From: Tanytarsus gracilentus
Lineage: Eukaryota; Arthropoda; Insecta; Diptera; Chironomidae
DNA: 64,000 nucleotides
Direction: 5' to 3'
Assembly: GCA_038502055.1 (NCBI GenBank)
Contig: JAXRKN010000044.1
Location: 4,560,001 to 4,624,000, forward strand
Every line of letters starts with the position of its first letter. The first letter of the stretch is position 1. The notes under the pieces were generated by a model. That model had not been told where the DNA came from, ran no database searches, and saw nothing but the letters and a program-made list of their open reading frames with translations. Positions 59,701 through 64,000 of this stretch are shown here, piece after piece. The position numbers and the translations under genes are program-made.

Positions 59701-61700
59701 TGAAAGCATGTCACCAAAGTTATTTTCGCTACTTAATATCAGAAATTTTCAAGTTTTCAACCCTCGTCAGATCTGCGAAGTATTTTAGGTTCAATGAAAA
59801 TCTTTTTTGCCCTAGTTTAATGCCGTTAGCAATAAATCATGAAGTGTGTATGTATGTGAGTTTATCAAGCGTCGAGCAATGATCAGAAAATGACAGATAA
59901 TTTATGGCTCTTACATGTACGACGCTCTCAATCCTTCGATGTTACTGAGAATGCTAAAACTGTTGAAAAGAAATCACGATTGAACTTTTTTAATGCCGAA
60001 TGCTCAATTATTGTATTTTTTGATGAACTTAAAAAATTTACATGCAAGTGAAGTATTCGAGAGTTTTCATAGTATTTTAAACCTCAAACAGACAACTTAT
60101 CCTAAAAAGAGATAGCAATTGATTTGGGTGAAATCGAGCTTAAGTTTCAAGGATTCTTGCTGATTGATCACCAAGAGTTTTTTAATTTTAAGAACAAAAT
60201 TTCTAAACTCTTTTTATTATTTTTTTGCATAATTTTTTTCTCTTTTTGAGTAAGCTCGTTTAAGTTAACACAACAAGAGCAGCTCATTAAGGCTGAAAAT
60301 TTCCTCGTGAGGATTTAAAAAGTTTCACATTAGATGGTGGATTAAAGCTCTCCCATGTGATTATTTTTCATGTTCATAAAATTTTTATGAGAACGTGGAA
60401 AAATTTGCAAGTTTTAACAAAAAAATTCATGAGATCTTTTGGGAGCAATTAAAACAAAAAAGCTTTTTAATTTTAAATTATTTAAAAAAAATTCAAAATG
60501 CACCCAAAAGCTTTATTAAAATGTCCTCAAGAATTTCAAACACACGCCATAAAACTTTCTCTATTAAAATAAACGCTTCGAGAGCAGCCGTAAAAGTATT
60601 TTTCATCTCACACATAAGATGCAGCACCCTCGAAGCAATATTTATACATGCGAGAAATTTTGATGTGAATTCTTGTCTAAATATTTTCCATGCTGAAGCG
60701 GCACTTTCTAATATTCACAAAATCACCTTTTTTCATGTGATGAAAAAATTTCAATATTTTTTTGCATGTGAAGAAGAAAGGGAAAAATTAGAATTTTCAC
60801 CTAGTAGAGAAATGACAACTCGAATGTCCAAAAAATTCATATTTTTTTAAAAATAAAATTTAATATTAAAATTTATTTCAATCCCTATCTGATAAATGCC
60901 GCCCTATAAAAACTCTTCAAGTCTATGTGAAGGGTAAAATTCATCTATTTCGTAACACATTATGTCATGCGATGAAGAAAATTCTCATGAGAAATTGAGG
61001 CAATTTAAGGTGATTCCCAGATCATATAAGGAAGCTTCGTGTGCACATTTATTTTGTTTTTGTTGGCAGTGTTAGCATGTTGGAATGGGTAGACAATTTT
61101 TATTTTGGGGGTGTACACATAATATGCATTAAATTTTGTTATTCTTTTTACCTCACTCAAACCCCCTTGAGCTTTTACACTTTCTCACCCTTTTTGCTGT
61201 TGCAAAAACAAACGATATCGAAGTTTTTTCTTCTGCCATTATTTTTAAGATAAAAAAGCAAAAAAAGATGATGAAAATTATTTTAAGCGGCTTCTTGCGA
61301 CTTGAAAAATTTTTCGAGGTGAACGACCGAATTTAAAAAAGAAGAAAAAGTTGTTAAGAAAATTAAATTTCCTGTTTTTGATACTTTTAAAGTACTTAAA
61401 AATATTTGAAACAAGGAAAATTAAATTTTCACCTGAAAGCACAACATAAAACTAGAAAGTGCACTCACAAAATCGCTTAATTGATTTTTTAACCTTTCTC
61501 CACCCTTATTTTTCCATTTCAATAAATAGTTTCTCTTGCGTCAGCATTTACGGCTAAAGCGGATTAGTGAAATGGAAGCAAAACTTTGCTGCAAATTGAA
61601 TGTGAAAATGTCAATGATCGTGTACACAAGGAGAGTCGGAAAATTGGCAAGCGAAGAGCGAGAAAATTAAATTAAAATTCAAGACATTTTTTTGGTGATT
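56710..61700. other. AT-rich intergenic DNA, no gene seen
   Basis: The longest frame, 151 codons at 60395-60850, has no domain, is rich in Phe/Ile/Lys/Ser and has no neighbouring splice or polyadenylation context that marks it as real. Other frames are 60-82 codons on both strands. Confidence 0.5.
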
Positions 61701-61712
61701 ATAAAAAGTTTC

Positions 61713-61718
61713 TTTATT
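61713..61718 (-). terminator. Polyadenylation signal of the LRR gene
   Basis: AATAAA on the minus strand (plus TTTATT) starting 9 bases beyond the stop codon at 61728-61730. It is very close, so a later signal may be the one used. Confidence 0.35.
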
Positions 61719-61727
61719 TTTTTCTCT

Positions 61728-61943
61728 CTATTTTTCATCATCAACACTCAACATTTCGACCCGTTGCTGTGGCACCATGACCAAATCATGCTTTTTCAGC
61801 TCGGATTTCTTTACACAACGTATGACATGGAGAACTAGGAAAATTCCAAGGCAACCGAGTGAAAGCCATAGAAGCACCGATTGGTAATCGAAGGCGTTAT
61901 CGATGATTGCAGTTGTAGGCAGAATTTCTTCGATTTCATCGAT
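61728..61943 (-). CDS. Terminal exon: membrane helix and cytoplasmic tail
   Basis: 71 codons plus TAG. The acceptor is GGGTGTAG (AG at plus 61944-61945), with a poor pyrimidine tract. The phase-0 join gives SEDV-IDEIEE. The helix occupies roughly residues 22-41 of the exon, followed by RCVKKSELKKHD, as expected for a stop-transfer signal. Confidence 0.8.
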   Translation of the reverse strand: MDEIEEILPTTAIIDNAFDYQSVLLWLSLGCLGIFLVLHVIRCVKKSELKKHDLVMVPQQRVEMLSVDDEK

Positions 61944-63614
61944 CTACACCCATTGAATTGATTTCAATTTGCGTCGAAGATTTATTGTTGGGATTAGAAG
62001 AAGAAAATTGAGAGAATGTAAATGAAATTTGATATTTATGAATTAAAGAGAAAATTACGAAATATTTCAATGTTTTCATAAGATTTGAAATGCTTTGAAA
62101 ATTTCTAATGAATTTCTTGTTTGTTTTGAAATCTTGCAATGTTATTTTGTTTGTAAAATAAATTTCAAGGAAAATAAATATCTAGAATTGAGTTTTCAGA
62201 TAAAAGCTTCAAGGGTAGACTTTAAAATTTTTAAAAGTTTTCTTAAAAAGCTTTTAAATAATTATAAAAATTAAATTTGAAATAAAACTTTGAAGCTTTT
62301 CAGAAAGCTTTTTTAAAAAGTTCAATTATGCAGTTAAAAATTTAAAGTTGAAGCCTTAAATTTTTTTTAAGTGAAAGCAACTTTTTATAAAAACTTTTTT
62401 CTTCTTCAGTTCGCAATTCGACTTACCACATCCTCACTTTCAACCTCACGTATCAACTCGAGCACAATGAGACGATGCATGGTATTTGTATCTTTTTCAT
62501 AGCATTTTATTCCTTCTGTCATAAACAAGTCATGTCGCGAATGTACAACATAATCTCTTCCATAGTGGATATTTGGGGATAGGGAAAGTTCTTGCACAAG
62601 CCAGTCACACGCGAAAGGATTTTCTGGAGAAATAAGACAAAGAACAAAATTGTGAGATGAATTTCATATTTTGGTTCAACAAGAAAAATCAAAAAATTCA
62701 CTTCTGATTTTCTTTTTTAAAAACTTAAATTAAGCTTTTAGATTAAATTTGAAAAATTGTTATATTTTTTTGAATTTATTAAGTTCCAAAATTGTTTAAT
62801 TTAGTTAAACTCGTTAAGATCTGAATTCGTCAAGGTTTTTTAAAATTATTGAAAGTAATTAAGATGAAAGCTTTCAATTTATTTGTTGAAAGCTCATCAA
62901 AATTGTTGACTTTTCGAGTAAGCCAATGGTAAACCCTTTTAATCAACACACAAAACTTCTAATTAACCTAATTATCAGACTCACCATACAAATGCGTCTC
63001 AATATTGTCTAAAAAGGATGAATTTATGCCAGTGTAGGCATTAAATGTCAAATTCAAATAAGCAATTGAAATCGTTTCCGGCCACAGAAAGTTATCGGAC
63101 GATAAATTGTTACACGATAAATCCAAATGTTGCAGCTTCAGCTCAGTGAACACACTCGTATCGATTTGCTGCAATAAATTGTCATTTAACTTTATAGACT
63201 TAAGCAATTGCGTCGTGTCAAAGAGTTTATCTGACAAGTGAGTAATTTGATTGTTGCTGAGGTCGAGCACTTTCAGATTCGCAAAGTCGGTGAAGATTGC
63301 ACCACTGATGTGTTTTATGGCATTATGGCTGACGTTCAGTATCTAAATGGGTAAATGTGCGTGTATGATAAGATAAGCGGCCGAAGCAATAAAATGTCTG
63401 TTTGCATACCAACCTCGAGCACTTCGAGACCTTTAAACGATAAATTCGAGAAATATTCAAATTCATTGAACGATATATCGAGCGATATCAACTCTTCATT
63501 CTTCTCGAAAGTTTCATCCTTGAGCTCATGCAGTAGATTATATGACAAATTCAAGTGATGCAATCGGGGCATGTTCGAAATTAGTTCTTGATCAAATGAA
63601 GTAAGTTTGTTGTC
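61728..63614 (-). CDS. Single-pass leucine-rich-repeat membrane protein, 3' part (N-terminus beyond right edge)
   Basis: Four minus-strand exons in coding order: 63414-63614, 62985-63342, 62427-62623 and 61728-61943. They give 323 C-terminal residues. About eight LRRs of LxxLxLSxNxL type are visible, such as LHHLNLSYNLL, LISLDISFNEF, LEILNVSHNAI, LKVLDLSNNQI, LKSIKLNDNLL and LQHLDLSCNNL. A C-terminal LRR cap follows (ENPFACDWLVQEL ... GIKCYEK). Then come an acidic linker, one membrane helix (VLLWLSLGCLGIFLVLHVI) and a basic ~30-residue cytoplasmic tail with no TIR domain, so it is not a Toll receptor. Intron phases are 0, 1 and 0, with donors GTTGGT, GTGAGT and GTAAGT. Likely a cell-surface adhesion or signalling receptor. 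Family members of this layout (connectin, tartan, chaoptin relatives) cannot be told apart from this fragment. The first visible exon starts at an acceptor (AG at 63615-63616), so more exons lie to the right. Confidence 0.88.
62427..62623 (-). CDS. LRR C-terminal cap exon
   Basis: Opens after acceptor TTTCTCCAG. The first codon is split with the previous exon (G+AA = Glu) to give ENPFACDWL. The cap ends after IKCYEK, and the exon closes with donor GTAAGT at plus 62421-62426. Frame choice matters here: the overlapping frame at 62519-62701 reads the same DNA out of frame. Confidence 0.85.
62624..62984 (-). other. Intron of the LRR gene (361 bases)
   Basis: AT-rich, between donor GTGAGT and acceptor TTTCTCCAG on the minus strand. 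Nothing else is seen in it. The next intron in transcript order (61944-62426, 483 bases) contains an AGCTTTT-rich block at 62210-62390. Confidence 0.7.
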
Positions 63615-63616
63615 CT

Positions 63617-64000
63617 AGATGTGAAAGTAGGAGAGAGAGAATTATTTTAATTAGAGAACTTTATCGTTGTCTCTTGAGACAATAGCTTTGGTTGATATTA
63701 ATTGCACACGAGTGTCTTGATTGCTTTACTTCTGGTTTCGAATAATTTTCTATTTTAGGGTCGAATATGTTTGAAAGTGATGATAATAAATTTAAAATTT
63801 TATGAAAAGTTGAAGCTTTATTAAAAAATTTTTAACTGACTTTAAAAGCTTAACGCTCTGAAAAATTCTTTACCAATATTTTAAATTTGTCCTAATCCAA
63901 GTTTATTTTTTGATTTCAAAAGCTCGCTTAAAAACTAAAAAATTATTGAAAGCTCTCTTAAAAGCTCAAAATTTAAAAACAATTCAAAGTTCAAATTTTA
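63617..64000 (-). other. Intron of the LRR gene running off the right edge
   Basis: Sequence upstream (in transcript order) of the first visible LRR exon. AT-rich with AAGCTTT-like words at 63790-64000. No further LRR coding sequence is visible before the window ends. Confidence 0.5.

Noticed and set aside
60395..60850. 151-codon plus-strand frame
   Set aside because: Lys/Phe/Ile/Ser-rich composition like the surrounding DNA and no family resemblance. Kept out for lack of support, though transcript data could change that.
1..64000. tRNA, rRNA, microRNA and CRISPR searches by eye
   Set aside because: No convincing tRNA B-box context, no rRNA-like block, no microRNA sequence I could recognise and no regularly spaced direct repeats; a covariance-model scan would be needed to exclude small RNAs.

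Overview
The window reads as nuclear DNA of an insect, most likely a nematoceran fly (midge or mosquito relatives). The basis is very AT-rich intergenic sequence, spliceosomal introns that are often only 57-110 bases long, AATAAA polyadenylation signals, and recognisable animal gene families, including an insect nervana-type Na,K-ATPase beta subunit. The species cannot be fixed from sequence alone. I see no bacterial operons, CRISPR arrays, rRNA or tRNA genes.

Genes, left to right. (1) An SLC17-type anion/phosphate transporter, + strand, about 20416-22032, in three or four exons. (2) A single-exon orphan gene, + strand, 23609-24313, encoding a disordered 234-residue protein with three C-x-C pairs and a basic RS-rich patch. 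(3) A Na,K-ATPase beta subunit (nervana), + strand, 47601-53729, with two alternative first exons (47601-47781 and 51054-51213) joined to four common exons. They give cytoplasmic tails that are different but clearly related. (4) The 3' part of a single-pass leucine-rich-repeat membrane protein, - strand, 61728-63614. Its N-terminal exons lie beyond the right edge. A fifth, weaker candidate is an ATG-free 5' UTR-like exon on the - strand, 34619-35010, ending in a strong donor. Its coding exons were not found.

Repeats: three terminal-inverted-repeat elements without coding capacity. Element A (about 12019-12945) carries a 17-bp minisatellite and copies of a ~110-150 bp satellite unit. Element B (about 32956-34265) carries a decayed array of the same satellite between different ends. 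Element C (about 28701-29708) has long inverted ends that each contain a fold-back, and is flanked by a 9-bp direct repeat. Many AT-rich blocks dense in GAGCTTTT/AAAGCTTT recur through the intergenic DNA.

The rest, well over 80% of the window, is AT-rich non-coding sequence in which I can support no gene. The genes look like unrelated neighbours and not one functional cluster. The most rewarding points are the duplicated first exons of the ATPase beta subunit, the 57-base intron of the transporter that stays open if retained, the orphan C-x-C protein, and the satellite shared by two different TIR elements.
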